Part shown: one piece after another, positions 11,101 through 26,100 of the stretch
Numbering within the stretch: the first letter of the stretch is position 1
How the letters are laid out: each line of letters starts with the position of its first letter
Origin: Helopsaltes ochotensis
Taxonomy: Eukaryota; Chordata; Aves; Passeriformes; Locustellidae
Assembly (NCBI GenBank): GCA_013400155.1
Contig: VXBM01000772.1
Coordinates: forward strand, 1-64,000
DNA: 64,000 nucleotides
Direction: 5' to 3'
Position numbers and translations under genes: made by a program
Notes under the pieces: generated by a model
What the model was told of the DNA's origin: nothing
Databases searched by the model: none
The model's input: the letters and a program-made list of their open reading frames with translations, nothing else

Positions 11101-14100
11101 GTTCTTTCTTGTCAGGAAGGTCAATGCTGCCCTCTGATTTTCTCAAAGACGAGCTGCGTTTTGGTGGGGCTGGCTTTGCCTTTGGTTTCTTCAGTGAGAT
11201 GCACTGCCGTGCCTGCCTCCTGTGGCTCACACACTCCTGCCAGGCACAGTCAGCTAGGCTGGAAGTCACACTCCCAGTCTGGCCAGTCTCGGAGCCTGGG
11301 GCTGCATAGTTGCAAATATAGTTTTTATTACCCTTCAGACCGCAGTCAAAGTGCATGGAGGTATAGTATCCTTCAGTATCCACAGAAAAGTGTGAGCTAG
11401 TGTCTGCCTTGTCAGAGGGGGTTTTTTCGAGGAAGCTGTCATAGGTGGCCATGCTGGTAAAGCTGGGACATCCCAGGCTGTCCGCCTTCGGGCGCTCAGG
11501 GCTGAAATCCTGGCGACAGGAGGCATCATGGTGATGGTGCAGGTAGTTCCACTCACTGTCGCTCGTGTTGCTGTTGTTGGGGTCATCCAGTAAATCTGCC
11601 ACGGTGGATGTGAAGGAGCTCGCCCTGTGGCCCCTGACCTTGTCTGCATGGTCACCAAACTGCTCTGTGATGAATACATTGGAGTCCTCATTGGCATTGG
11701 GAGCGGTATTGAGTGACAGCTCGGAGTCACAGTGTGAAGAGCCTGTTAGTGGAGGAGAGGCAGCAGGAGGAATGGTTTCAGATGTCTGGGAGGGACATGT
11801 GGAGCTGCTCCCGCTCCAGTTGCCACTGGAGGACTGGTGGTCATCTTTCTGGTCCATGTGGCTGCTGAGCAGGACTCCTGCTGTTGAGATGGAATGAATT
11901 GGGCTCCCAAAGGTGTCTGAGTTGGATGAAATTTCACAGCTGCCTGAATCGACCATCCTTGACAGCCGCGATCTCCCCCTCTCACTGATGCTGTGTTCAG
12001 GGCTATGCAGGTGCTGAGGACAAGTTAAACCAATGGGCTGGCACTCCTGTGAACCCTGTTTGCTCAAGATCTCCTTCCCCTTTTTCGGGATCCTCTCCTG
12101 ACCAGCTAGGAAGTGCTCTGCTTCGTACCCTGCACTCTTGGTGGTGGCATCCTGATGGCCCTCGCTGGCCCGGGCGCCCTCGCGAGGAAGGCTGCGCGAG
12201 CGGATGCGGTTGCTCACAGCAGCTGCAAAGACCGCATCCCCGTTGTCCGCCAGCACCAGGATGTTGCCAGTGGAGTGGGAGAGGGAGGCGACAACGCTTT
12301 GCCCCCGCTGGGCACGGATCCGTCGCCGGGAGGGAGCAGCTATCAGGATTTCTTCCGTCTGGCACTCCGAGTCCCGGGTCCCCATCCTCCTGTTGCTGGA
12401 GCCAGAGAATTCTGGATTTGTGTGCACAATCACATTGCGCTCTCTCGCCACTGGCGACTCATCTGAATCTAGGACACATGGAAAGCTGGGTGAGTGGGAG
12501 AGAGTTCCACATTTCCTGGCAAGAGACAACCCGCAGAGCAACCCAAAAAGCATTATCTGCTGCATTCTTTATTTTTTAATCTTTCTGAGCATTGGACCAA
12601 ATTTAAGTTTTGTACAAAGAATTTTAAAAGGCAGACCTCCTGCCGGTGAGGTAGGGAAATTCTCCTAGTCCTGCAACATGACTTCTGCAATGCGTTCTCA
12701 ATGTGGAGCTGAGCTTGCTGTTCTATATATTAAGACAAATACTAAGTTTTCATTTTTTTATGACTCTATTCCAGCTACTTAAAGTTTTCAGGAGTGGCTG
12801 CTGGACAAAACACTCCATAAGCTTCTAAAAATAATTCTGTTTTGCCTACCTGTCTGTTCAGAATTTCCATTATCTGATTCTTTACTATCAAGAATATTTG
12901 CAAGACAAAAGGATCTTTCTTTCATAGATTCTCTGATTGCTTATTCCCTATGATAAATACATTTCTTCTGCTTCCAATCAAGTTTCATGGCAACTGACCA
13001 AGACACCAGAGCCATCTTCAGTTGCAGATGAACATTAAAAAATAACAATACTGTTAATTTTGTTTTGAGTTAATAAGAATTTCACACTGAATTTGCCCCC
13101 AACAGAGTTGCTCCTAATTTACCCTGATAAAAAGTGAGGTAATTTTGTATATTTAAGGCAAATATTCTTGATGATAAAGAATAATAGGAAGGAATTGAGG
13201 AGTGTGATAAATAAAAGGAAGGTTTAGCAAAGCTCCCGTAGGGTACCAGCAGCTGTATCTATGGTGGATATTCAACCACTCATCTAAGTTACCCAGCTGT
13301 TGTGACAACTCATCATCACTTTGTGGAGTAACATCTGTCAGTTCTTTACCTTAAGCTCCCCTGATGCAAGAAAAAACTTTCACTTAATCTAGTTACTTTT
13401 TATGCACATAACTATGGGTTCATAACAGAAAAAAAAATGAAAAAGTAAAAAAAGAACTGATTAACATTTACACAATAAGAGCTGAACACGTACATCTATA
13501 TTACTCAGTAAAGCCCCCAGTCCTTCAAGGCCATATGGAGTAATATAGCTTTTCTTACTGTAGTAAATCAAAAGAACAAAACATATCATTCCTAGACTCC
13601 ACAAGCATTTACACTTTCAAGGTTTCATTTCTTTGAAAGGCTAACTACCAGCTCATATCCCTGCAATTTAAGTTGGTTAGAAAGCTATCTATGGAAGATT
13701 TGTATTTATACTACACCTATTTCTTGTTGCACTCTTCTGGGGATGCCAGAGATGGTTTTCCTCCTCCTCAACTTTCGTCTCCGCTGTAGTACAGATTGTG
13801 AATGAACAAGAGAGCAGCGTATACTAGCCTCTCTGTCAAAACCAACTCCTGCAACCCATAAATAGGTCTCATTAGCCTTTAGAAATAGTAAACAAATTTT
13901 CATGGCTGGAACACAGTGGAGGTATGTGAGCTTGGATTAAGCCTGTGAATAAACATAAGGGAGCCCTTATGTAGCTCTTATGTAAATTATATCACAGTAT
14001 ATCACAGTTTTACATCTAATTCCAGCTCCCCCTCAGCAGCCTGGTCTGCCAAAAATAACAGAAGGCATGAAAAGAAAAGGAACAGAAAAAGGAAAGAAAA

Positions 14101-17100
14101 TCAGGAAGGCAAATAGAGAGCTCTTGGTAGCAGGGCATCTTTCTTATAGCTATTTATCCATCTGTCATAGGGACAATGACAGTAACTTGTCTGCAAAGCA
14201 TTATCTGTTCAGCTGTAGCCTGACTTATTTTAAGCAACTAAGTGTAAAAAAGCATTTTAAGGTTATAATGCCATATTGCAGTTGTTGGGCGCCTCATAGG
14301 AGACCAATATGCCAAGGGAGCTAACATTTCAAAAAGGAAGGAGACAGCTAAAATGGGGCCAAGTCACCATGCAAGTTTAGAGAGCATTCTCTGTGCCAAT
14401 GACACATGACTAAGAGTGACATTAACGAGGAACTGCTGTTTACTTGCATACATCAGAAGTGGTCTGATTTTCCAATGTGCACAGCTCATAGTGGAAGTCT
14501 GCTCAGGTCATGCAATCAAGATCCTCAGTTTAGATGTAGAAACACAAGTTCTTGAATATGTTTATGACCACCTTAATCCAGAATAGGTGAGAATTCATTG
14601 TTTCCTTTATGTTTCCATGGCATTAGCAAAGGGAAGTGCCTTTCAGTTTTATTTGAGTCAAAAAAGAGTTAAAAGTAGACTGACCAGAAGGCCAGTGCCC
14701 ACCCGCACTGGCTTTTTATACAACTGTACACTCGCTTATGCTCTCTAAAGCTGACATGGGACAGGTTGGAAAAAATGTGCCAGGTCCATAAAAACACTAA
14801 CATAAGGATTGCTGGTACAGTGGTTTGTAATCTTAAGAAAAACGAACAAACTAAAGCAAACAAAAGGGAAAAAAAATCCTGATAAGAAGCTCTATTTTAA
14901 TAGCGTATAATTATAGAAAACATAATTATACACAGACATACACATACATATTACATTACATAACAATGTAAAACATTAAAAAGTAACTTTCTTGTAAAAG
15001 TTCTTCTTGAAATCTACTACAGTGAAATAGAGGCTTCAGACAGATGTCCTGTAACCACCAATGCCCCTGGAATAAGCAGAGGAAGAACTTTCTTTAATAT
15101 GGAACAAAAGTGCCGTAAACTCCAACAACAATCATTTTCAAAATAGTGAACATTTCTCAGGGTTGGGAGAAGCTTAAAAAACAAAAACAGAGAACTAAAA
15201 GCAAACTCTTTGAAACAAAAAATCAATCAGCGTCATTGCTGGTTTTCCAGCAACTGTGAGTTAGCTGAACATGCTCTGTGTGCCAGATGCACGGGGGTCA
15301 TCTCCGAGAGGAAAGTGGAAGAGGGTATTTCTTCCCCGTGATGCATACAAATTATTCCCATTAGTGCTAATGAGAATGATACACATAAACATCCAGAAGA
15401 TTACATACCATTCTTGATCTGTAAAACTGATCAGTGGAAATTTGGTTCCAATGTATGGCAGGTGGAGTCTAGGCAAAAATGGCTATTACTGGAAAAGTTA
15501 ACATTGGTCCCAGACCTAGCTGTCCTCTGGCTGCTCTAGGTGACAACAGCCCATTTAGGAAGCCTGCACCAGTTAGGGTCATATACTGAAAGTAGAAGGA
15601 GTATCATTTTATCACCAGCTTTACCTCGTGGAAATATGCCACATTATCTATGACTTTCCGAGGGGAATTCCAGGGGCACTGCCCAACCTACGACCTTGAC
15701 CAGCTGCCTCCCAACCTGCAGCCCAGCAGGGTGTGTGCAGGCAGTTCTGCCACCCAGTTGCCTGTCATCCTGTGGCCAGAGCACTGTCCCGGAGAAAGGG
15801 ACACCCACACCTGGCTGCCACCTCCACGGGGAGGCAGAGCTAGTGGCACAGTGCAGTGTCACCTCCTCTCCCAGGACAGAGGGGAACTGGGACTATGCTG
15901 CTGTGACTGGGAGGATTCATGCAGCTGACAGTGGAGCAGATGGGGACTTGTCACCTTGATGCTGTAAGCCCAAAAGCCTTGGTTGTGAGCTGAAGCTGGA
16001 CTATGGGCATACAACGCTCTCCAGCACCATGGTGAATCCTTACAGCCTGTCTTAGAGGAAGGTTTGTGCACCACTGATGGACATGGGGAAGAACAATGGG
16101 AAGTGAGGGGCTGTGACCTTACCCCAACCCCCCAGTTACAGGGAAAACAGAATTAAATACAAATATTTTCTCAGGAGAATGAAGGTTAACTGAAAGCCCC
16201 TACTTTTTTCCTGATTGTTTACATTGGAGTCTATAACTGTGAAAGTTAGCCCACTTTATGCTCTTAAGTTAATCAAAACTTGGTACTTAAAAATATTATT
16301 GAGGAAAACTCAGATCAACTTTATGTTTACCACAGCCCTCTGGAAGGAAAGAAAGAGAAAAAGAGAAAGAGAAAAACAGCCTGATTTTTGATTCTGGAAA
16401 TAAGTCATCTGTTACATTTAATAAGTGATATACCTGCTGCTTCTATAAACAAGTTCTCCTTCAAATAATTCTAGTCAAATATATCCAAATGTTACAGAAA
16501 TAAAAGAAAATGCCATTACTATACCTTCAGCATAGCTGCATGTAAAGAGATCTCAGAGCGATGGTTTGCATGCTACACATTCATGCCTTGCATGTTTAAA
16601 GCACTGCAAATAGTAGCCTACATTCTCTAGTGTCTCTTCTCCTGCTACACATGATAATCATATGATTAATTTTGGTGGCTTTCTGCATTATTTCAGTCAG
16701 CTACATTCAAAAAATTATTTGGGGTCTTTGTTAATACATTGTAGATTGTAGATATATACACAACAAAAGTACATTGTTTATACAGGGAACTAGGGTTATG
16801 TTACACCATATAACATGACTCTGAAAATATGGGCCAAATTAATCCTAGATGCAGCTTCAGTGACTCCAGCAGTCACGCATAGGGGATGAATTTAGCCCAC
16901 TGTCTTTCAGAAACTAAGTCTTCAAGGTAGGGTCTTTGCCCCCAGACTGCACGATCCCGTGACTTCAAATAAATTAAACAAAATAAGTACTTGACCTCCC
17001 CTGAACCATGCAATAAATACAAAAAGAAATAGATTTGTACCAGTGACATTGATGGGGATAATGCAAGAAGAAATCACTTGGGCATCTTGTTTCATTTTCT

Positions 17101-20100
17101 CCTCTGGAGTTGGGAGAGGTAGTGCTTTACTCCAATTGGTTTGTTTATCCAGTGTAGAAGGGATATTATGTATTGGATTTTTCGGCCTCTGCCCTAACAT
17201 GACATCTGTATCTTCGTCCTCTGGTGGATGGGACTGCAAATGAATACATTCAAAATCAGTGTCTTCCATTCAGGCACACAAGGCTAATTTTGAAACAAAG
17301 CAGACAATTATAGGGATGCAATAAGGAATCGTTCTAAGTAAGTCACACAGCACCAGCCATTCTCCAATAGAAACTTAACATCCTGCTAATAGGAGAAAAC
17401 TACCACACCATACTGGAAGTCAGCACATTCACAGTGACATTTACAGGCCATCTCCTCTGTCAGAAGGGGCACATCCTGCATTTGTGTGTAGCCATGGCAA
17501 GCGTGTCCTCAGTTACCACACGCATTAGACGTGGGTTCTCATTTGCAACTGCAACTGGCCTCATATAACCATTCATTCAAGCATCAAAAGGTCCAAAGTT
17601 TTAAAGAAGATCCCTCCATACTTCAGAATAACCATTTACATTTCATTTGTACAAATGCAGACCAACAGCAGATCATACTACAGCCATCCAACAGCTGTGT
17701 GGTGGGAAGTGGCAGCTGTTGAGAGTGCTGGGACAGGGGGATGACAACCAAAGAAAAGAGTAGCCACCACCAGAAGAAATTCAAAAGATTATTTAGAAAC
17801 CATGCATATTTTTATAGCATACTACAAGAAGTACTAGATGCTGAAGATGAAGAAACAGGGAAAAGTAAACAGCATGGAAGAAACACAGACGGTTTGTTTT
17901 CTTTTGGAAGAAACAACAGATCCTGCAATACCCTGTCTTGCAAAGAGAAATACAAGAAGTGTGTTTTCATGTAGTGCTGGCTGCCAGCTTGGGTTTGGGG
18001 AGGGTTTCTTTGTTTGAAAAAAAAAAAAAGTTTGTTTTGTTTGGAAGGGACAGGGGGAAAACACTTACCTCTACCTTCTTCTGCCTAATTTCCCTCCCTT
18101 CTTCCATTAATACATTCTTCTGTAAGCTCTGACAACTGTTTGGCCAGCTCTGGACATCTGTCTGCCTCTCATTTTTTAAAAATGAAGTGCAATCCTTTCA
18201 GACTGGCTTTCTCTTTAGTCTTGAATTCCCATCTGCTTAACTACCAGCCTTCCTTCCTTCATGCCTGCTGTTTGCACTTTATTTGCCAGTTTTAGTTTCG
18301 GTAGCAAACAGGGCAAAGACAAAATGTTGCTCTACATTGCCATGGCAGAGCATCGAGCAGGTGGGTGTTGAACGCTGCAGGATCATGCCCTGTCTGCCAT
18401 TGTACTTCTGCCATTCCTCCGCCCAGGCTCCTCAGAAATCCTGGGGGAATTAACCATCTCAAGCTTGCCAAACAGCATTTACGTCCCGGTCCCGGCCCCA
18501 AAAGCATTAAAGATCTTAACTCTGCAGCTACTCTTTAAACTGTTGGAGGGCACTTACTTACCTCGTCAGTGTCACCTCCTGCAGGACCCCCAGACCCAAG
18601 ACAACACACGTTTCCTCTTCTCCCACCCGCAGAAAACCCTCTTTTCCCACGCAGGATTTCAGTCAAACATTGCAGCCTTCTTTCTGCCTGCAGCTTTTGT
18701 GCCGATTCCCGGCAGACGTGAATAGCTCATATAAACTTCAAGCACAAAAGACTTTGTTTCCTAGGTAACTCACCCCCCCACCCCTCCGCCCTAAGTTTGA
18801 TGCACGCATGCAAAAAAACCCACCCACCCTTGCACACACACAGAGGCACGTGGGGACAGACAGACACACACACATACACACACACACATGCTGCATTTGT
18901 TGCCGAATTCATCCTTCTCTGGATGACAAAGAAGTGCTGGACAAAGCAGGCCAAGTCACCCTGGCTGCCAGAGCTCCTGCTCTCCAAACAGTGACATCAC
19001 CAAATGGCCAGAGAATAAATACCTGCTGTCGGTGTGGCATTGTCCAAACCATTTCTTACCGTTTAGGAAAAAAAGAAGGGGCAATTGCAAAACATGGCAA
19101 GAGAATTAAATGCAATTGCTAATGCTATTGAGTCTGTCCGAGTTCAGGCCTTTTAAGGAAGGTTGATAGGGGAAGGCAGCTTTGTGGCCATGAGCTCCTG
19201 AAACCTATCCAAGGTGTGAAGAATGAAAGAAGGGGGGAAAAAAGTCATTATTGTGTCTTAACTGACATGAGAAAAAGAGAAATGGCTTCTTTTAGCGCAG
19301 TAAAGTTAGCAAGTGAAAAGCAAGCAAGAGGAAGGGTTAGGATCTGGAAGGGAGAAGAGTGAGACAGGGCTGTTAATTGAGGATTGCTTGTTTTTCCAGT
19401 ACCTTTCTACTCCAGGGGGTCATGTGGCAACACTCAATTGGGGAGGGCGAACGGGTGCTGTTAAACTATAAATGTGAAATGTGGAAAAAAAAAATTAAAA
19501 TTAAAAACATACACAAAACAATTCTTGTAAAAGCACATCATTTTTGTTTGGATAAATTAGCATCAGAGCCAAAACGATCAGTGAATTTCACCCTGTTTCC
19601 TCATGATGGGTTTATTCCCCACAACAGATTGGTTTGGACCCCTGTGAAGTCTGTGCTGGTTTTGCTTATTTGGATTAGACAAAATTGCAGTGAAATTGGT
19701 CCAGCTTCCTTGTACAGACATGGTAAAATTGTCCCAAGAATGCCTTGTATTGAGTTGGTAACTCAAACTGTGTTCTGCCTGGAGCTGAAGCAGTGCAAGA
19801 TACATGTCCAATTACATTATAAATGTAAATTATTTCATAATATAAGGGATTTTTTTTTCAATTTTTTTCTTCAGTTTTAAGCGAATGGATATAAGTAATG
19901 ACGCTGATGGTGATTTTTCAAATACATTGATTGCTATGTGTTTCTGATGATATCACTATTTCTCTAAGTTTGCAATCATTGTGGCAGGGTGACAATGACC
20001 AATTGGCCTTTTGTCACTTTTTGTAACGCTTGAAAGGACAAATAGCAATGGCCACAATGTGCTGGGTTTTGCTGAATTCTTATACCTCCAAAATCCTCTC

Positions 20101-23100
20101 CTGTCAGAAACTCTGGCTTGTTTGTGGCAATGTTCAGTTTTCAAAATCAAAGAGTGAAGGACAACTGACTTCTTTTGAAATAAGAAAAAAAAAATAAGGG
20201 AAACAGGTCTGTTGACAACTCTGGAAATCTCTAGCACATGTTTCTTGGTAGGGGTTATTATCTCTCCATGCATTAGTTAGCAGACTAATAATGCCAAATA
20301 ATTCTATGAATATTTTTCCTCCCAATCATTATCAATCATTATCAACGCTGCTGTGACAGATGAACAAATCTCAGTTTGAAATGCTTTGCATTATATGGTC
20401 TCCTCTCAAGAAAAAAGTTGTAGTGAGTCTCAGAAAGCTTAATCCTGCATCCTGTCCTACTCTCTCCCTATATATACAACATCTGCTTTTCCCTGGTTCC
20501 CATGTGCCCAAGGGAAGCCTCCAGATGAGCTGTCCGTAAGGCTTACAGGTGACTAGAGTGGGGGAAATCAAAAGAGAGCTGTTCCCAGTGAACATTTCCA
20601 GCAGCTTAGTTTCTGCCAAGGCCAGTGGAAAGCCATTTCTTCCAAGCTGGGAAAAGTCCTTGTCTCAGGAGCAATACCTCTGTTCATGCAATGAAGGCTG
20701 TGAAGATACTGAATACATCAACAATTTCAGTCTACTTATTCCTCAGATACCCAAGGATGATACAACAGTTGGTCCTCTGACTGAGTTTCCAGTCACCTGC
20801 TCTAAGCAGACTGACTGCAGGTACCAGGATGCTCGATATTCAGTGCACAAAGAGAAGAGGACAGGAGGGACCTCCTGTCCTGAGCTTCAAGCACAGCTAC
20901 CTGCATAAGCCACCCAGGGGCAAATCTGTCCAGCAGAGAAACAGCAAGACCTCAGCTTTGGTCTCAGAGGTAGCAGAGTGGGCTACAGTAAAGACAAGCA
21001 AGATATGGTTACCCACCTGTCAGTGCTATCAGTGCAGCGCTTCCCTACCTCACCTGTGTGCCACTCTGCCAGCTGCCTCAGAGAAAATACCTGGCTGGTT
21101 CCATGTACCTACAGCCATCCTTTGATGTGCCAGAGGCTCAGGTCCCTGCTTAAGCATGGCAGGACAAATTTCCTAGATAAGTTCCTATCATTAGGGATAG
21201 GACAAAAATGAAGGTCACCAGCAAAATTTCAGTTTCTGCTGTCGCAGTTGTGTTGCTGAGAAAGCTGGTGCTACCACTGCCTGGCCAAGGGGTCCTGAGG
21301 TCACTTAGTGCCTGTTCCCGTGTGGTGCCTGTCCTTGGGGCATGCCAGCACAAAGCAGCAGCCTCAGCATTTCAATATCTCCATGGCTGGGGGAGGAGTG
21401 AGCTGCTGCTTTTTAAAAGTTCTCATTCAATCAGAAAGCCAGAATATCTCTAAATGTCCTGAGTAAACATGTAATTAAGCAAGAAATTATTACTATAAAC
21501 ATAAGGCTGTTGTGGTCTGATGGGCAAATCTGAAGTTAGGCAGTTTTAAAAGTGAATTTCTTTTGTGTGGGTGTGCTTGGCAAACATAAACAGTGATAAT
21601 CACTCTGTTAAATAAAAAGCCAGAATACTTTAAGTGTGCATTTTTCATTAATGGGCTAAGATTGCTTTGAAACTAAACTGGTGCATAATTGCTTGAATAG
21701 GGATTTGTCACTGACATATGTGAGCATTTTTATTTCCTGAGCTATCCCATCAACCTCACTATGGCAGAGGTGCCACTGTGCTCGTGAAAATGCCTTGCAG
21801 TAAAAATCTTGTTGCATATCCACGTGACCTGATTTCTCAGTGCTCCGTGTCACTTCAGTGTGAAAGTCTTTGGTTTCTGTGCACTACAACAAAACAGTCA
21901 GATGTCCAAGTCTGACTAGTAAGCTTGGACTGACTATAGAGCTTCCCTCATAGAGAAGGAGATAGTGGCTCTGCTGAGGAGCAATTCAGCTCACCTTCCT
22001 TCAGCACTTAATTTGGGCTGAGATGAAGCACCCTTGAATACTCTCATCCTGATTTTAGGAAGAGCATTACTAGCACATATATAAGTCAGGACTCATCATT
22101 AGCCATTTTAATGAATTAGAACCTTAAAGTATCATCAAGACAGTGGCAAAGAAGTAAATCAGCAGTCGACAAACTTGCCAGCCTGGCAATTTATGAGTCT
22201 GCCCCATTTATTGTCCTAGAGCTGGGATCTGGAGAAGGAAATGAATGGGTCAATAACAGGACAAAAATGCCACTTCTGCACCTCTTCTCTTTTCCATGCC
22301 CCAAAGCTCTGAGACATGACTGTTGTTCAGCATCTTCAACATTTGGGAAAGACTGGTTCAAGAAGCATAATTTCTGTTATATCATGTACCCAGCCTGCCT
22401 TACCTATAGTGATTGCCTTACAGGAGATTCTGGGATTTCAAACTTAGTGCACGGGGCTTATGGAACACAGTGCAACAGTGATAGGAAAAGCATAAACCCA
22501 AGAATAAAGAAACAATTTTTCCTCAGTTAATTAAAGATTGAGAATGCAAAAGTCTCATCGAGAGCATTTATCCTCAACATGTTTGTTGAATTTAGACATG
22601 GCTGAGTTGATTCCTTCCCCCTCAGCTGTGTTTGATCAGGCAGGCAAGGTGTTATCTCACTAGAGATTTAGATGGCGGAGTCACAGCCCCAGCAGCACAG
22701 GGCTGGCACAGCCTTGGCGAGGGCAGGAGGTGGCTGGTGCATGCTGCTAGTGCAATTCTCCAGAGGATTATTTCTGACTCCTGCTGCCTAAATGCTGCAA
22801 AAAGAATAAGGGATCACTATTATTTCTGATTTCAGGCTTCTGTTGCAGTAGGTGGGGGAAATTTCCCTCCCAGGATAACCTTATGAATATAGTGGGTGAT
22901 ATTCACCCAAGCAGAGCATCAGCATGTTGCTTCAACATCTGCAAGCTTTATATATTCTGTTGTCTCCTGCAAACAGAATATACATACATTTTGCTTTCAC
23001 CCTATGGAAGCACAGAAATAAGGTGTACAGTACATCCTGACGTCTCATTTAAGAACAGTCATTCATGCACTGAAAAGGCAACATGTAGAATAAGTGTGAA

Positions 23101-26100
23101 CTAGTGTTCAATCCCACATTCACATGAGTACAGTACTGACTCCTGGGGCTCTGGTTGGAACCTCTGTGCCTCCTTTTGCCTGTGAAATGAACAGCCTGCT
23201 GCTTCCTTAACTCACAGCAGTTAAGGAAAATGGTATTTATTTTCCTGATCAAAAAACCTGTAGGTCTAGAGAAAGGAGAAGAAATACTAATGAAAGGCTA
23301 CCAGCTTTCCAGTATTTTCAGAGCACAGTTGACTACTTAGTTAGAAATTCACAATTATACAGCAGCTTTCTTACAGTCAACTGATGCTGAAGAGAAAATA
23401 ATGGAATATTTCTGGCTGTGCTATTTTTGCTGCAAATCACAACCCTGCTCACCTGCCTGCTCCCAATGTTTATATTTCTGTATGTTTCATTCTCCTCAAG
23501 TTTTTCTTTTATCTTCTTGTGGGTGTTTTCTTTTCTTTTGGAGCATCACAAATGCGATCAGCTAAAGTACTGACAATCCTTTAACGATTAATGTATGGCT
23601 TTGGTGTTTTGACAAGGTAAAGACAAAACTAAGACGTTTCGAGACAGAAGTCATACCACATACGGCATTTCAGCAGGCAAAGGTACAAAATAAACATCCC
23701 ACAATACAGGGTTGTAGGTATTAGGCTCATTGCACAAATGGTGCTATAAAATTTCAGTCTGATGAATAAAGTCAGGTAGGTTTTATTTCTAACAGCTTCA
23801 GGCAGGATTTGCACACACAAAGTGCAGAGCCCAACTCACGCCTCTCCCTTAACGCAGTTGTTTCTTACTGAGCTTTCTTCATCTGGCCTCAGCACAAAAC
23901 TGTATGGATGTTAGTATATTCAGTTGTACTTCCTTCCTTTTTCTATACAAAGCATCCTAAAGCAGACCATAGGGAATATTTTTGAAATGGAAAGGAGATG
24001 GAGTAAAATTACCCAATGCATTATTTTCCCTTCACATTTGCTCTTGCTGAGGCCTCGGGGACAGAAAAACCCTGTCTGGGAAAAATGTCCTGCTTTTTGT
24101 CCCTTAGATTCCTTCTCAGATTATAATTATGAATAACCTGACACTGAAATTTGTGCAATTGTGAGCACAAATTTCCAAATACTGAATTCCTTGCTCCATC
24201 TCCCTGGTTTTATTATAATAGCTGTGCCACGTGGAAATTGAGAAAGTGTGGTCCCCTAACATTCTGAACTGGAATACAGAAATTTCAAAGCCTTGCTGAC
24301 TGGACTTCAGGAAACCCAAGAAAGAAAAAATGCAGAAAAACTTAAAGAGAAGTCTGAAATGCAGTTGGAATGACACAGCATCTTAACACTCAGTGACTGG
24401 CCTCAGCAGTGCTACAGGCAGGGTTGTCATGGGAACATGTGTAAGAAATAGTTTCCTCATTTTAACAAGTCCATAACTTTCTCATACTCTCCTCAGATTA
24501 TTTTCGGTTTGGTTTGGGTTTTTCTTCTTCTTCATTGGCAAAAATGCTTGAATGAATGATAGTTTAAAGTGTGTTTGGTTGTATATTTCTTTAGTGTACA
24601 GAGACTAAGTAGGCCAATTTTTCTGCTTTAAAAATGAGTGACTGGAATGGATAGAAAAGTTAAGTGAAGTCATGTCTGCAAAACTATGAGGATAATGGAG
24701 AAAGGGAATGAGAAAGCAATGTTTACTGTTTCTCCTAGCCTGAGAACCAGAAGGGATATGATGAAATTATAAGGTATTGGGTTTGAAACAAACAAAAGCT
24801 ACATTTTCATACAGATTTTTAAAGTCATTGTCACAGGATGCTGTTGAGGCTGAAGGTGTAAATTTGCTAAAAAAAAATGAATTAAACAAGTCTCACAATC
24901 AACACAGAGGGCTTCTTTGGTGGCTATTATTCTTTGTTTGATCTCTGGCCCAGGAACTCTGTAACCAGTTTCTGTATGAAACTGGAAGGATAAATCATGG
25001 GACAATAAACAGCCTAAACCGTGCCCCATTCTTATACTCTTTCCTGAAGGATCCCCTTCTGCCCTTTGGGCAAAGTAGACATTTCATCAGCCAGATCAGG
25101 GAATTTCCTATAACCAGAGTAGACATGAAAAAGCCTATTCCATTTCTAGTTCCCTGCTCTTCCTCCACAACAAAATGATCTTGTGATGGGACAGTACAAA
25201 ATGTCTTCCCAGACCCATTTATGCTGGCACTACTTGCTTTGAACTTGAATTCATTTGCCCTGTCTTGGAATTTGTGGGACTTTGGCATCTTTCTCCCTGT
25301 AAACAAAGTTGTGATTAAAAGTGAATCTTCATCTATTGTGATTGATTTTCTCAAGTTTTACTTTACAATATGCAAGACCTTTGGCAGAGCTCATAGCCAC
25401 CTAATTGGTAGCAGCAGGCAAAAGGTACACACATAGGGAACCTTGACTTAGATATGTGACCTGTTTTTTCAGTAACTTTTAGTAGTGGTAGTTCCCACAG
25501 GTCTCACAGTGGTAATTTGAACATTCCTTAAAATCAAGTTTCTTATTTGAGTATATTAATAATACATGCATTTAACTTATATAGTCACTTTGGAAAAGTC
25601 AGACCCTCTAACTTTTAAAAATCTCCCAGCTTCTTGTTCTTTCCTTATTTAAAAGAAACACAAAAAGGGGCATTTTTGATTGTGTAGTATTGCTCCCTTC
25701 AGCACCTTCCCAATGCAGCAGAAGAGTGGAATACACAACACACTGCTATGCCATGAAAAAAACTTCTTGTGGATTTAACATCCTTAGTTCATTCACAATT
25801 AGTGATACCATCAACTGGAATCAGACATCAAATGTTACCGGCAGTCCCTGAAGCAGATACCCTTTTGCAGATGTTGGTCAAAAAAAGCTTATGCCAAAAA
25901 GAGCAAGCTAGCCAATAACAGCACTCTCAACTTTCTCTTGTAATGGTGTCATTATATCATGAATGCTGGCACATATCAATTAGATATTCACAGTTGCAGT
26001 GTCTTGTAGCAATCTCTGACTAACCCCTGCCAGACAGAACATTCATGTGTAGCTTTGTCTTGCCTTATTCTCTTTCAATTTTTAAGCTGCCCCATTAACA

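Noticed and set aside
12049..12668. Plus-strand open frames of 117-176 aa opposite the start of the large NHS exon
   Set aside because: They are antisense shadows of the GC-richer exon 6 coding sequence; no family resemblance and no splice or promoter context.
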